Positions 38,901-46,204 of a DNA stretch of 64,000 nt are shown in pieces. How positions within the stretch are numbered: the first letter of the stretch is position 1; every line of letters begins with the position of its first letter. A program made the position numbers and the translations under genes. Source of the DNA: Patiria pectinifera (lineage: Eukaryota > Echinodermata > Asteroidea > Valvatida > Asterinidae). Location of the stretch: the NCBI GenBank assembly GCA_029964075.1, contig CM057141.1:9672001-9736000 (forward strand), given 5' to 3'. Below the pieces are notes generated by a model. It did not search any database, was not told the DNA's origin, and saw nothing but the letters and a program-made list of their open reading frames with translations.

Positions 38901-41900
38901 GGAATACAGAGGCTAGTCTTAGATGGCCGCATGGGCGAAGCCATCGAGACAACCCAGAGACTATACCCGGGCTTGTTAGAACACAAGCCCAACCTTGAAT
39001 TTATGCTCAAATGTCGCCAGTTTGTGGAAATGGTCAATGGGACGGACAGCGAGATCCGGAGCCTTCGGAGTCCGCGGTCTCGCTCCTCCAGCCGGCACGC
39101 CAGTCCAGCCATGAGTCCCCACCACGAGAGTATATCACTATCGACGTCCTCTTCCTCACACCACATGGAGATCCAATCGCATCAGGGAAGTAGTAGTAGT
39201 AGTAGTAGCCACATGCACAGCAAACTGGGCTCAGGGTCACCCAAGATCCACCATCAGTCAGACCAGGCCGGCACCTCAGACATGAACTCCCTGAACGGCT
39301 CCCCCAAAGGACAGATCATGAACGGGGGACCGCCGGCCAACAAGGACATCTCGCACGATCACGAAATAGACATGGACGTGGAGTACACGCATCATCACCA
39401 TCATCACCATGACGACAGGCCCAGGGACGTTGCAAGCACCAACGATAGGAACCGGCGGAACGGGGCGCCGGTAAGAAACGGCAGTGTGCCAGTTATGAAT
39501 GGGTCCTGTCCTGTCGACGACATGGATACAGATGATATAGGTGAGGACACTAAAAATTGTTTTGCAACTTCCCTCCATTGATGGTGAATATTCAGTTTAA
39601 AGCACAATTGGAAAGCTGCTAAGACCCTCCATTTATAAACAGAAGAGGGCGCTATGCAACCTAAAACATGAGGTTGTGAAGGATGCGGCAAGATGGCATC
39701 TTGTGGTCCTTCAGTATTGGCACTTTTTCTCATTTTTGCCATTGAGCGGGATACTGCCGCACACAGTCCATTGTCAAATTCTTGATGTGGCATCTTTTTT
39801 TTTTATACTGACATTATCAGTGTACTTGGACTTCACCTTGATGTTTACTCGGTGATGCAATAGTATACAAATATTGAGTGGCTCAGAGTGGAATGGGAGG
39901 AATATTATCGCAAGGTAAAATCTGGACTTTTCCATTTCACAATGCGAAGCCGAGTGAACTGGAAAAGTCCAGATTTTTTCAAGCGATAATATTCCTCCCA
40001 TTTGCCAATTTAAAGCCACTCCATATTTGTTTTATATAACTGACATATATCCTTGTCATTTGATATATTTGATTATTTTTTCAATACAAAATTGGTGGGA
40101 AATGTATTTCTCTCTTCTAAATCACCCCTTCACAAAAATGTTTGAACCCAACTCTGTAGTGCTGGCTCTTTGGAACAATACGCGCTACGTGCAATGCTGA
40201 ACGCGCATACCAGCATGCATTTGCACACAAATACCACGTCATGGAACAAACATGATCCTAACTGTTAAATAGTAAATCCCATTCACCATGGGCGAATGGG
40301 ACTTTTTGAGCCCTGGCGTGAATGGGAGTAATAACAAATGTCACGTGATGTGAGTTCCACCAATCAAATGACAAGGATCTGTTTGTCGGTTATATAACAA
40401 ATGATGGCTACTTCCGCCTTCGCTTCTCGACACTGCCACCCCCGCACCCCAGGAAAAAACGGAACAATTCAAATGCTTACATGGACAATCTTAATAGTTT
40501 AACTCAGGCTAAAAGTGTTATTTATTGACACATTTTTTTTCCCCGGAAAACTTTCTCCCCCCCCCCCTTTCAGTTATAGAACCTCGTAGTATGAAGCGGC
40601 AGTTGTGTGGGGGCAATATGGCTGCAATAGAGCGCATGTTGTCCTTTGGTCGGGAGCTTCAGACCATGTATGACAGACTGTGCCGCGAGGTAGGACGGAC
40701 TGATACCAACCAGAAAGCATTACAGGTAGGTTTAGGCATTGAATATGCTAGCTTTAGGACTTAATTCCCCGACATTTATTATAATTACTGTATACCTCGT
40801 GCTGGCCGTGAGCTTGTGAAATTCATACGCTTGGGAGGGACTCAAACGCATGGCTCAACCTACCGAGTAAACAGTGCACACACCATACGTTGGCAAAGGG
40901 CAAAACCCAATATTACAGTTTATGTCTTCCCAATGCAAAAAATTTCATCTTTCAGTATAGAGCGCTGTGGTCCAATGGTTATGGTGTCTGACGGATGTGT
41001 AATATGTGGGGAGTGGTGTGCATTTACGGGTAGTACGGGAACCAGGTAACCTTTTGAAGTAAAACATGGGTACCCGGGTACCAGTAAAAGAAACCCAACC
41101 CCAAAATTCAGTTCCTGGAAGTTGTCTGAAGGGCTTTAGAGCTTGACGGTGTAAACTGCCATTTTCACGAGCGTCATCTGTCAAGCGTAAAAAAGCTCAT
41201 AAATGTGAAATCTGTTTTGGATTACCATGTAGCCTGCTTTCATTTTGAAAATTCCCCACAAATGGCATTCAAAACCTTTCTGTTTCATTGTCTGAGAAGT
41301 TACTTAGTAATTTGTAAAGTTGGTTACGGGTACCCAATCCCAAAATCTGGAACCGGTTCCTGACATCAGCGGTCGGGTACCCGGTTCCAATGCACGCTCC
41401 CATGCGTGGGTTCGAACCACTGTTGGAAAATGGTTCCTGTGTTATTGGGCAAGTAACTTAACCTAGATTGCCTGTTGCTTGCTCTGCATTACCTACATGA
41501 GTAAATTTGCACATGCAAATGGTGCTTTGTAATGTCCTGTTAATGCTGAGCAGAAATGTTAATTGCTAAGCATGTTTTTTGGCTTTTTCACACTGTTGTC
41601 TTGCCTACCCAGTTGAAATCAACACAGGCCCGATTTCATGAAACACTATGACGCGTTGCAACCCGAGTTACGACATGTAACACGTAGCAACTCGCGACGC
41701 GTGTGTGCGATCCATTTCACAAAACTTGCGATGTGTTAAATGCGTCGTAAGTTCCTTGACAACGGCTTAAAACACGACGCAAGTTACGGCGTGACCGATG
41801 GTCATCGTGAAATAAGAAGCCTCCTTTTTCTCAGCCAGTTTTATGCCATAAAAATTACATAAACGAGACTATAATACCGAGACAATGTGTGAAAAGTTGT

Positions 41901-43707
41901 AAAAGGAAAAGGCATTGAAGTAATTATTAATTACCCTGGAATATTGCAGTTGTAGCTACAAAGTAGCTGTCAGTCCACCGCGAGCTTATTTTCTGTTGAA
42001 ACCGCATTACTCATTCCCCATTTTGTTTTACTTTTTAAAAACTTTTGGAGAGGAGTTCAGACGACTCTGTGTTGAATATCAGACGACTATTTACTGTACA
42101 CTGAATAAATACATTCAACAGTCACCGTGTTGTGCAGTAAATGCACGCGTTTTGTGAAATGAATCGCAGGACGCGTCGCAGCTGCGAAGCATCGTAGGGA
42201 TACGAGTTTCTGAAACAGAAACAGGTCAACAGGTCAAACAAAACAGGTCAAACACAGGTAGGCAAGGGGTACTATTCAGACTTGTGTTTGAACAGTATGG
42301 ACACAGTTGTATGCAGGGGTCGGCTGTAGAGTTTGGATTTTCTACCTGGATAGAGCCTCTCAACCCTGGTCCAGACCAGGGTTGGATTTTACCTGTGCAA
42401 GGGGTTCCTGAAATCTCCGTGTTGAACCCAGTTCAAACATGAAGGTTCTAGGCTGTGTGAAAAGCCCTTTTGTGTGTCAAGCAGTTCAATGAAATTGTGA
42501 ACCGTTTGGTTTTCATCCTCATTTCTTGCTGTTTTCTTTTGTTTCCAGGATGCATTCAGCCTACTAGCCTATTCAGATCCATGGAGTAGTCCTGTGGGTT
42601 ACCAGCTAGACCCGGTACTCAGAGAGCCAGTATGCGCTGCTCTCAATAGTGCCATACTAGGTAAGCGTTTTTGGTACCAACAATGTGTCTACTGTTTTAA
42701 GCCTCCGGTAGACTATGTGTATATTATCCACTTTTGAAAACTGCCCAGAAAGATCAGAGGGTTTGACTGAAAAATGATTTTGATTTTACTGTAAAATCAT
42801 TCTGATTTCACTATTAAATCAATCATTTCCAGCTTAGTTCTTGTGTTTACTAACTGCAACTGTGGTTCTTTATGTGAAAGTCTCAGAAATAGTCCCACAA
42901 CCACTGTCTAAAGGTTTCCGTTTTGGGATTGGTAAATCTCACTTAAATAATATGAGTATTTGAATTTCTTTGATAGAAAAGGTCAGCGTGCAGAAGGGTT
43001 ACATTGCCAAAAGAAAATGGATCCTGGTGGTCTTTTTTGCCTTTTCTGAAATGAACAAACTATCTGCTCTGATTGAGATGCGTTTTAACAATTGTTTTGT
43101 GATTGGAAATTTGTTGTAAGTCAATTCTCACAACTTTGTAAAGTCGAAATTTCAAACTTCATATTAGAAACAAGGGAGGAAAAACCTGAAATTGTTCAGT
43201 AGCAGCTTACTTGTTTTGGATGGTCCAATTTCCCTGCCTTCAAAAATTATCTGTTTATCAGAGTTGATGACTTGTGGTTGACCTGAACTCGGCTTTTTGT
43301 GAGGATAATGTACTGTTTTTCCCTGTCTTTTTTCCACCCTTATCCAAAACCCTGAAATCTTTCTACATCCATGTATTTTTCCCCTGTTGCAGAGTTACAA
43401 AACATGCCAACTGTTAGGCTTTCAACTTGAACTAGGACTGGCTGACTTTTTATTTTGATATATGTACTTGCAATTGACCTATAATTGAATTGACCCTAAC
43501 CCTGCATTTTATTTGACAAACTTTCCCTTTTTTTCTGTCACCCTTACCCCTGACTCGTTTTATGTTTTGTTTTCAGAGTTGCAAAATATGCCGAAGCACC
43601 CACTGCTAGAGCTAGCCATAGGCCACACGATGGAGACCATGAAGCTCATGTCCAAATACGGCCCTGGCTCTTGTGCCTTCACCAGCGTCCAAAGCTTCAT
43701 CCACTAA
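2839..43707 (+). CDS. RANBP9: RANBP9/RANBP10 (RanBPM) orthologue, 5'-partial, ten exons
   Basis: Scaffold subunit of the CTLH (GID-like) E3 ubiquitin ligase, nuclear and cytoplasmic. Exons: 2839-2950, 28307-28365, 29903-30093, 34042-34143, 36993-37075, 37928-38040, 38902-39540, 40574-40725, 42549-42660, 43577-43707. They join in frame with GT-AG borders into 563 residues plus stop. Counting from the first whole codon: the rest of SPRY at about 1-150 ([37 protein letters not shown]), LisH at about 183-215 (YLVHHGYC), CTLH at about 216-275 ([11 protein letters not shown]), a Ser/His-rich linker at 275-432, and CRA at 434-563 ([28 protein letters not shown]). The initiator and the first SPRY strands must lie upstream. 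Vertebrates have two paralogues, and many invertebrates have a single gene equally related to both, so the symbol means RANBP9/10. Introns run from 852 bp to 25.4 kb. Confidence 0.97.
5500..5680 (+). mobile_element. Short MITE copy, family AGGGGCACTAGG
   Basis: It starts AAGGGGCACTAGGTCCTGAA and ends with a TGTTCCAGGAC block and CCCTTTAA. Bases 5500-5640 align with 21411-21560 and the last 30 bp with the other end of that copy, so this is an internally deleted derivative. A related inverted copy lies near 36370-36525. Confidence 0.6.
6866..7105 (+). repeat. tRNA-derived SINE-like repeat
   Basis: A B-box-like GGTTCGAATCCCGC at about 6928 lies in a tRNA-like stretch. It is followed by a pyrimidine-rich body (GATTCCGTGGGTTTTCCCC, TTTTCCTCCCACC), the kind seen in many invertebrate SINEs. 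It does not fold as a functional tRNA. Confidence 0.45.
7437..7665. repeat. Foldback repeat with TTTTGCCCTTC ends
   Basis: The left side reads TTTGGTTTTGCCCTTCGCAG and ATACACTATACTCAG. The right side returns as CACTGAGTATATACAGTG and GAAGGGCAAAAACCA, the inverse. Related sequence flanks the MITE at 50303 and appears near 40893. Confidence 0.5.
7918..8351 (+). mobile_element. TTAA-flanked MITE, copy A, CCCTAAC ends
   Basis: TTAA, then CCCTAACCCCCTAGGCCC at the left; GGGTTAGGGTT and TTAA at the right. The interior is built of GGATT/AATCC units (CAATCCTCCAAAATCCTC), including about three tandem 43-bp units. TTAA on both sides and CCC-starting ends fit the piggyBac superfamily. No transposase, so non-autonomous. 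Inverted near-identical copy at 20453-20943. Confidence 0.7.
9576..10206. mobile_element. Inverted-repeat element with a nested tRNA-like SINE
   Basis: Outer ends GCATGCTGTAAGCCTGTTCG (left) and, inverted, GCATGCTAAGCCTGTTTGG (right), followed inside by AT-rich ATCGATAT-type sequence. Bases about 9715-9860 on the minus strand carry CAGCTCAGTCGATA and GCGGGTTCGATTC (A and B boxes), shared with the repeats at 56146-57865. Confidence 0.55.
10290..10350. repeat. ACATGTAC tract
   Basis: Overlapping TACATGTAC/ACATGTACAT palindromes abutting the 10351 element. Similar tracts: 4050-4076, 5925-5957, 8533-8553, 9433-9500, 11095-11160, 17313-17345. Confidence 0.75.
10351..12331. mobile_element. Non-coding 2-kb inverted-repeat element with eight GTCCTTCCGTTACC motifs
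   Basis: A perfect 12-bp inverted end GGGCAATTCCAC at 10351-10362 and 12320-12331. Inside, GTCCTTCCGTTACC occurs exactly eight times: 10712, 10878, 10897(-), 10911(-), 11914, 11928, 12127, 12306. These form two outer clusters with a 1-kb motif-free middle. No ORF of transposase size. Related ends at 1-270 and 19735. Confidence 0.65.
14360..14680. repeat. ACATGTAC-rich block
   Basis: About a dozen TACATGTA-type palindromes and GTACAATGTACAC variants within 320 bp. Confidence 0.7.
15448..15849 (+). mobile_element. TTAA-flanked MITE, older copy C
   Basis: The left end is degraded (TTTA, CTCTAGTCCCCTAGGCCC); the right end is GTGAGGG/TTAA. The interior shares CAATCCTCCAAA and GGAGGATTTTGAAGGATTGA units with copies A and B but otherwise differs. 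Confidence 0.5.
16409..16590. repeat. Densest ACATGTAC tract
   Basis: Runs of TACATGTACATGTACATG interrupted by short spacers. Its open frame on the minus strand (MYMYMYIQ-like) is periodicity, not a gene. Confidence 0.8.
18481..18946 (+). mobile_element. hAT-like MITE with TAGGGCTGTCC end
   Basis: Starts TAGGGCTGTCCCGAATATAC and ends GAAAATGGACATCCCTA, so TAGGG(A/C)TGTCC is an imperfect inverted end. Flanks TTGACATG and TTGATTTG agree at 6 of 8 bases, a possible decayed 8-bp target duplication. Second copy at 32071-32546 in direct orientation. Confidence 0.5.
19735..20240 (+). repeat. GGGCAATTCCAC-type element, second copy
   Basis: It begins GGGCAATTCCACAC, aligns inversely with bases 52-265, and carries related TGTCC...GTTAC motifs (about 19930, 20060 and 20222). 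The far end is not clear. Confidence 0.5.
20253..20276. repeat. 24-bp perfect palindrome
   Basis: ACCATGGAGC, TATA, GCTCCATGGT: perfect dyad in the 25-kb intron. No partner site seen. Confidence 0.8.
20453..20943 (-). mobile_element. TTAA-flanked MITE, copy B, inverted relative to copy A
   Basis: TTAA/AACCCTAACCC...GGGGGTTAGGG/TTAA. It is near-identical to copy A on the opposite strand but longer (491 against 434 bp), mainly through one extra 43-bp tandem unit. High identity implies recent mobility. Confidence 0.7.
21164..21365. repeat. ACATGTAC-rich block
   Basis: TACAGTACATGTACATGTAC and related runs. The left part also forms a hairpin, ATAGAGCT...AGCTCTAT. Confidence 0.7.
21415..21932 (+). 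mobile_element. TTAA-flanked MITE, family AGGGGCACTAGG, long copy
   Basis: TTAA/AGGGGCACTAGGTCCTG...CCAGGACCTAGTATCCCT/TTAA, 518 bp with inverted ends. A 111-codon open frame inside resembles nothing I know. TTAA flanks suggest piggyBac or Kolobok. The copy at 5500-5680 is a deletion derivative. Confidence 0.65.
22255..22700 (+). repeat. Minisatellite, roughly 30-34-bp units
   Basis: Repeated AGCAAATTTCAGTTTCTGTGCTT units, irregular, with two sub-blocks separated by a duplicated ACAAAATTCAAGGAAACAAC segment (about 22200 and 22548). A short open frame across it is an artefact of periodicity. Confidence 0.65.
23326..23892 (+). repeat. GATTTCACGAA-type element, copy 1
   Basis: Begins CTGATTTCACGAAGCGCTGC, runs through GCGACG/CGTCGC-rich sequence, and ends ACGATGAGTTAAATGAAATG. 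Aligns over several hundred bases with 41627-42212 (shared TTCCTTGACAACGGCTT, ACGAGACTATAATACC). Confidence 0.6.
24803..26944. mobile_element. Non-coding 2.1-kb inverted-repeat element with iterated TGTCACGCGAGTCAC
   Basis: A perfect 25-bp inverted repeat at 24803-24827 and 26920-26944, plus an inner 13-bp one, CAGCCATTCCATG, at 24837 and 26778. TGTCA(C/T)GC(G/A)AGTCAC recurs at 25196, 25361, 25386, 26407 and 26763. No transposase-size ORF. A pogo-like MITE (25847-26043) is inserted inside. Confidence 0.65.
25847..26043. mobile_element. pogo/Tigger-like MITE
   Basis: Inverted ends CACTCGAGTCTCGTTAAAAC and CAGTCGAATCTCGTTGGTAC, bounded by TA on both sides. The CAGTCGAA(T/C)CTCGTTA-type end is characteristic of pogo-like elements. 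197 bp, nested in the 24803-26944 element. Confidence 0.6.
27650..28025. repeat. ACATGTAC and CATACGGTACATACC repeats
   Basis: Mixed TACATGTAC palindromes plus a tandem pair of about 27 bp (CACATACATACGGTACATAC, at about 27838 and 27864), just before exon b. This is the last dense tract in the window. Confidence 0.65.
28307..28365 (+). CDS. RANBP9: RANBP9/10 exon b (SPRY)
   Basis: A 59-bp exon between caacag and CCTG/gtagg, coding [19 protein letters not shown]. The loop STEDFVNN is about two residues longer than the vertebrate SAQGVN loop as I recall it. It follows the 25-kb intron and precedes the minisatellite-bearing intron. Confidence 0.96.
28480..29820 (+). repeat. Large minisatellite, about 34-bp units
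   Basis: Nearly 40 imperfect units around TATTTCTCACTGTATCACAC followed by AAACCTACCCCGCC fill the intron between RANBP9/10 exons b and c. Units degrade toward 29600-29820. Because 34 is not a multiple of three, the open frames across it rotate and are not coding. The last unit sits less than 100 bp from the exon c acceptor. Confidence 0.85.
29903..30093 (+). CDS. RANBP9: RANBP9/10 exon c (SPRY core)
   Basis: Acceptor ttcaccag, donor CCT/gtgagt. It codes [30 protein letters not shown] and NTCFYTKNG, the SPRY signature strands. It is embedded in a longer open frame that runs in from minisatellite sequence and out into the next intron; only this segment is coding. Confidence 0.97.
30985..31560 (+). 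repeat. Hairpin-bearing repeat, copy 1
   Basis: Shares with 39848-40400, in inverse orientation, the blocks CTTGTCATTTGATTGGTGGA, AGTCCCATTCGCCCATGGTG, AAATGCATGCTGGTATGCGC and TATTCCTCCCATT. At its right it holds a stem (about 31417-31478) with TAAAATCTGGACTTTT on one side and AAAAGTCCAGATTTTA on the other. Confidence 0.65.
32071..32546 (+). mobile_element. Second copy of the 18481 element
   Basis: AGGCTGGGCGGAATATACCG... to AAATTATTTGAAAATGCACATCCCTAA parallels 18481-18946, including the GATCATCAGC block and the shared right end. Diverged; in the RANBP9/10 intron after exon c. Confidence 0.5.
33600..33930 (-). repeat. tRNA-derived SINE, copy 1
   Basis: On the minus strand GACAGCTCAGTTGGAAAAGC (A box) and GTAGGTTCCAACCC (B-box-like) are followed by a body shared with 37565-37830 (GCTAGTCAGAAGCCATAAA on the plus strand). 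Confidence 0.55.
34042..34143 (+). CDS. RANBP9: RANBP9/10 exon d (end of SPRY)
   Basis: Acceptor tctttcag, donor ATGCAG/gttagt; 34 codons, phase 0 at both ends. It codes [20 protein letters not shown] and then the GQNPFVF strand that closes the SPRY domain. Confidence 0.97.
34144..36992 (+). other. RANBP9/10 intron d-e
   Basis: Contains poly-G/poly-A tracts near 35000-35180, GTACCCCACAAG-type repeats at 35480-35620, the nuclear-receptor-motif tandem repeat (35880-36350) and an inverted MITE fragment (36370-36525). No exon seen. Confidence 0.75.
35880..36350 (+). repeat. Three-copy tandem repeat with nuclear-receptor-type sites
   Basis: About three units of 134-152 bp, each running from GGATGATAACTTGAGTT-like sequence through GTAGGGGGTTGC to a GGTCA-rich end. 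The perfect direct repeat AGGTCAAAGGTCA is at 36153-36165, with near-perfect forms at 36001-36013 and 36287-36299. Each overlaps TCAAGGTCA. These match DR1 and extended-half-site (ERR/SF-1) consensus; binding is untested. Confidence 0.7.
36993..37075 (+). CDS. RANBP9: RANBP9/10 exon e (SPRY-LisH linker)
   Basis: Acceptor ttatctgcag, donor CACAG/gtaggg, leaving phase 2. It codes [20 protein letters not shown] and then EWQMTLH. It corresponds to the vertebrate segment with the RFP...GEW pattern before LisH and is the least conserved of the domain exons. Confidence 0.95.
37149..37406. repeat. Foldback element with roughly 100-bp arms
   Basis: The left arm GGGGCCAATTTGACGGCGC...AACTCCAC is mirrored by GTGGAGTTTTGGCTGGTAAC...GAAATGGGGCCC. 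The arms share AGCAGGTTACCAGCCAAAAC. GGGCCCAATTTCAT-type ends recur at 59505 and 61930. Lies in the intron between exons e and f. Confidence 0.65.
37565..37830 (-). repeat. tRNA-derived SINE, copy 2
   Basis: The minus strand reads GGATAGCTCAGTTGGCAAAG and GCAGGTTCAAACCCCGCC, a clearer tRNA-like head than copy 1, with the same body. It lies just before exon f; its open frame joined to exon f is not coding. Confidence 0.6.
37928..38040 (+). CDS. RANBP9: RANBP9/10 exon f (LisH)
   Basis: A pyrimidine tract and ctatttcag precede the exon; donor CAAA/gtatgt. It codes [20 protein letters not shown] and then ASIKNRQ. This is the LisH dimerisation motif and the start of CTLH. Confidence 0.97.
38041..38901 (+). 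other. RANBP9/10 intron f-g
   Basis: AT-rich. Bases 38530-38730 carry GGATTTTGAAGGATTGAG and GGATTTTGGAGGATTTAAG, recalling the interiors of the CCCTAAC MITEs, but no ends could be found. Confidence 0.55.
38902..39540 (+). CDS. RANBP9: RANBP9/10 exon g (CTLH plus low-complexity linker)
   Basis: A 639-bp exon between gatgcag and ATAG/gtgagg. It begins with the rest of CTLH ([31 protein letters not shown]). A linker follows that is rich in Ser, His, Asn and Asp, with a seven-Ser run coded by AGT/AGC (about 39190-39210) and a seven-His run of CAT/CAC (about 39389-39409). The linker ends in an acidic stretch. Both homopolymer runs are microsatellite-like and could vary in length. Confidence 0.96.
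39848..40400 (-). repeat. Hairpin-bearing repeat, copy 2 (inverted)
   Basis: Inverse copy of 30985-31560, 9 kb away, in the intron between exons g and h. The same AATCTGGACTTTTCC...GGAAAAGTCCAGATT stem spans about 39918-39976. Inverted copies inside one transcript could pair as long double-stranded RNA. Confidence 0.65.
40574..40725 (+). CDS. RANBP9: RANBP9/10 exon h (CRA start)
   Basis: A long C tract and ccctttcag precede the exon; donor TTACAG/gtaggt. It codes [20 protein letters not shown] and then [16 protein letters not shown] and the AAIERM helix mark the start of the CRA domain. Confidence 0.96.
40960..41425 (+). repeat. tRNA-like SINE head split by an insertion
   Basis: GTGGTCCAATGGTTATGGTG (A-box region, about 40967) is separated by some 420 bp from GTGGGTTCGAACCAC (B-box region, about 41404). 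The intervening sequence has GGGAACCAGG / CCCGGTTCC termini. An insertion into a SINE is the simplest reading, but I could not define a clean target duplication. Confidence 0.35.
41627..42212 (+). repeat. GATTTCACGAA-type element, copy 2
   Basis: Begins GCCCGATTTCATGAAACAC and ends in a GATACGAGTTTCTGAAAC block. Direct-orientation diverged copy of 23326-23892, in the intron between RANBP9/10 exons h and i. Confidence 0.6.
42549..42660 (+). CDS. RANBP9: RANBP9/10 exon i (CRA)
   Basis: Acceptor gtttccag, donor ACTAG/gtaagc. It codes [20 protein letters not shown] and then [13 protein letters not shown], a near-identical match to vertebrate CRA. It leaves phase 1, read with the AG that begins the last exon. 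Confidence 0.97.
43393..43430 (+). other. Possible alternative or decoy RANBP9/10 terminal exon
   Basis: After a pyrimidine-rich stretch and cctgttgcag comes AGTTACAAAACATGCC, differing by two transitions from the start of the true terminal exon. Read in the phase left by exon i it gives [12 protein letters not shown] and a stop. Use would replace most of the last CRA segment with a short tail. The upstream intron also looks partly duplicated (CTGTC...CACCCTTA in both). Splicing is not shown; it may be a dead duplication. Confidence 0.35.
43577..43707 (+). CDS. RANBP9: RANBP9/10 terminal exon j (CRA end and stop)
   Basis: Acceptor ttgttttcag. It codes [20 protein letters not shown], then [13 protein letters not shown] and TAA. 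The vertebrate protein also ends shortly after a GSCAF-type motif. A sequence strongly resembling the first 16 bases of this exon, with its own acceptor, lies 184 bp upstream. Confidence 0.97.
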
Positions 43708-46063
43708 CGCACACACACACACACTCACCTGTGAGCCATAGCCGCTCACTATGTCCAAACTGGCAACAGTGGCTCACCGTCTCTCAAGTTCTTCATTTAT
43801 TTTTATTTTATCTGGGGAGGGTAACGCTGAACCAGACTGTGGACTTGGTTGCACAAGTTTCCCCTCAACGGTTACAAAGGGGGACATTCAAACGCATTGC
43901 TGTAACACCTGACCCTCATGCAAAGACGCTGTGGGCTCCATGCGCCAACAAAAGAGGGCGCGTTTTTACCACTTTTTGGGAGCCCCGTGGACGGGACACA
44001 CAGCATGCGCGTACTGTACTGTACTGGTTTGCGCGAAGTGCGCACAACTTTCTGAATGTGCCAAAGCTATTAGCTACATCGTCTTCACGTGAGTGTCAGG
44101 CGTTGTCGGGCCGCGAATAAGTTTAAATTTATCTTGCGATGGCCTTTCAGACTAATCTCCGCCCCCAGTAACTTTGGATCATTCGAAATATGCAGTGGAT
44201 GGACCAGGAACCAGTCTAGGTCCCCCCAACTCTCTTTTTCTGGCCATTGGAGGAGTACTTGTGCATGGAGGCCATAGCTTTGTGGACATTCAGAATAAGA
44301 TAAAAGTTATGCGTACTTTGCGCTTTATGTGCGCAAAGCAGTGCGGGCACGTGGCGTGTCCCGTCCATGGGGCTCTCGCATGAGTGCCATCTAATGTTTT
44401 TGCAAGGAGTCCATTTTCAGATACACTTTCTGCAAGTTTTGTCAGATGTCGTCGGTTGGACTTTTTCAGTTTTGACGTGTAAAGAAAGACAGCATTTGGC
44501 TTCACGGACGGTCTCCTACAAATGTTGGGTCCACTTTTTTTCCTGTACGTGTGACACCTGACATTTAAGAGTACATAATTCGGGATGCGCGCCTTAATGC
44601 AGTCGCCCTCCCGAGAGTGATTACGAATCGCAATTTACCGACCCAAGAAATACAAAAAATCATTTGAAGTCATTCCTAATGATACTTGGAATGGCATGTT
44701 ATAAATGACCAAGGTAACAGGGACAGGAAAAATGTCACAAATCAGACCCTAAATTTATAGAATATGGATAAAGGTGTTAACGACCTATTAGAAGTAGGGA
44801 AGTCTTGTTCTGTGAATAAGGCACAGTGTAAGTTCAGAACATCTCAGTCCAGGAATAGTAGGTACTTCAGAGGCTTCCAAATGTAATTTGTGAGGCCTTT
44901 TGTGTCTTACTTTGAGGAAGGCTGTTAACCCCTCAAAGACGGGGAGCAGTTATGGCCGCAGCCGCTAATCCTCACTGGAATGCAGTTGTCAGCTGTGGTA
45001 TGCCGTGGCGCACGGCCAGTGGGTAGTTCCCCAGCTGCTGCTTTTGTGCAGTCCCACTACCACACAAAGGCTGTGCAGTCATGCAGGTCACTTGCTCTAT
45101 GTATGGAGAAATGTCCCCATTACTCCCTGTTCTTAAGGGGTTAACAGAGAGAGGTGTCCGCATTTTTTCACTTTTCCATCAACCACACCCTTGGTCGTGA
45201 AAATTGGGACAAAACTTCAAAATTGCTCCCTTTTCCTGATCTGAAATCAAATTGAGGGAAAACTTGTTGACAGGTGTGAAGATATCTTCACTGTAGATGG
45301 CCAACATATTGAATCCCATTCTAGTATGGTTAATTTCAGTCCAGATGTGTAGGAAAATGGGGTTAGCAAAGTTGGGCCAACAGTTCTAAGCTAAAATTTG
45401 CATGCAAATGCTACCTCACTCCAACAAGGTACCTTACTTTTGTCAAACTTTGTTTTATGAATAGCCCAGCCAGCTTGTGCACAATCATATGACTCCCCAG
45501 AGGATGTGCAAATGACGAAAAAAAATGCGCGTAGCAGCAATGATTCAGTGTAGTTAGATCCGGTTCGTCTTAAAATTTACAGAAGACTGAAGCATTTTAT
45601 GTTACACAGACGCACAGACGAAATGAAATCTCAATAGCAGGGGAGACACGTGCATTCCTCATACCTCAAAATTGTGTGACGTTATTCAACTTATCAGGGA
45701 GCAAACGTAGAGAGAGAGAGGGGCGTTGTAAATAACAGATCACACACTGGGTCCTTTGTATAAACTCACTCTTACTAGGCAAATCTCATTGTAATATTGC
45801 TGTAAATTTACAAATTTTTACGTAGAATTTCTCAGTTCCTTTGTATGTCCCCCCCCCCCCCCTCTTGATTGAAGAATTCTCCTCTCTCCGATTTCCTTCC
45901 AGGCAAGCATAGGTGTCAGAACAGATTTATTAAGTTTTGTTGTTGAAAATAAAAATTAATTGCTGTGCATTTTGGACACAGCAAAACACTTGCATCCTAA
46001 ACATTGCAGCCACTACAATAAAATCACCCTTCATTCAATGGCAAAACCCTATGTACGGAACAT

Positions 46064-46204
46064 CACTGTACACTCGTGAGGCCCCCTTCAATGGCGAAAG
46101 CATTGTACCAGCTATTGATCAGAAAATCCCTCATGGGCAGTTGCTTTGTACAATAACTTGCACAATTGTTTCTCCATTGGAGGGGGCCTCATGAGTGTAC
46201 AGTG
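46064..46204. mobile_element. Small foldback MITE
   Basis: CACTGTACACTCGTGAGGCC at the left and, inverted, CACTGTACACTCATGAGGCC at the right, arms of about 31 bp with two mismatches, 141 bp in all. Confidence 0.65.

Noticed and set aside
39034-39240. Antisense open frames opposite RANBP9/10 exon g
   Set aside because: Shadows of the coding strand's biased composition; no independent similarity.
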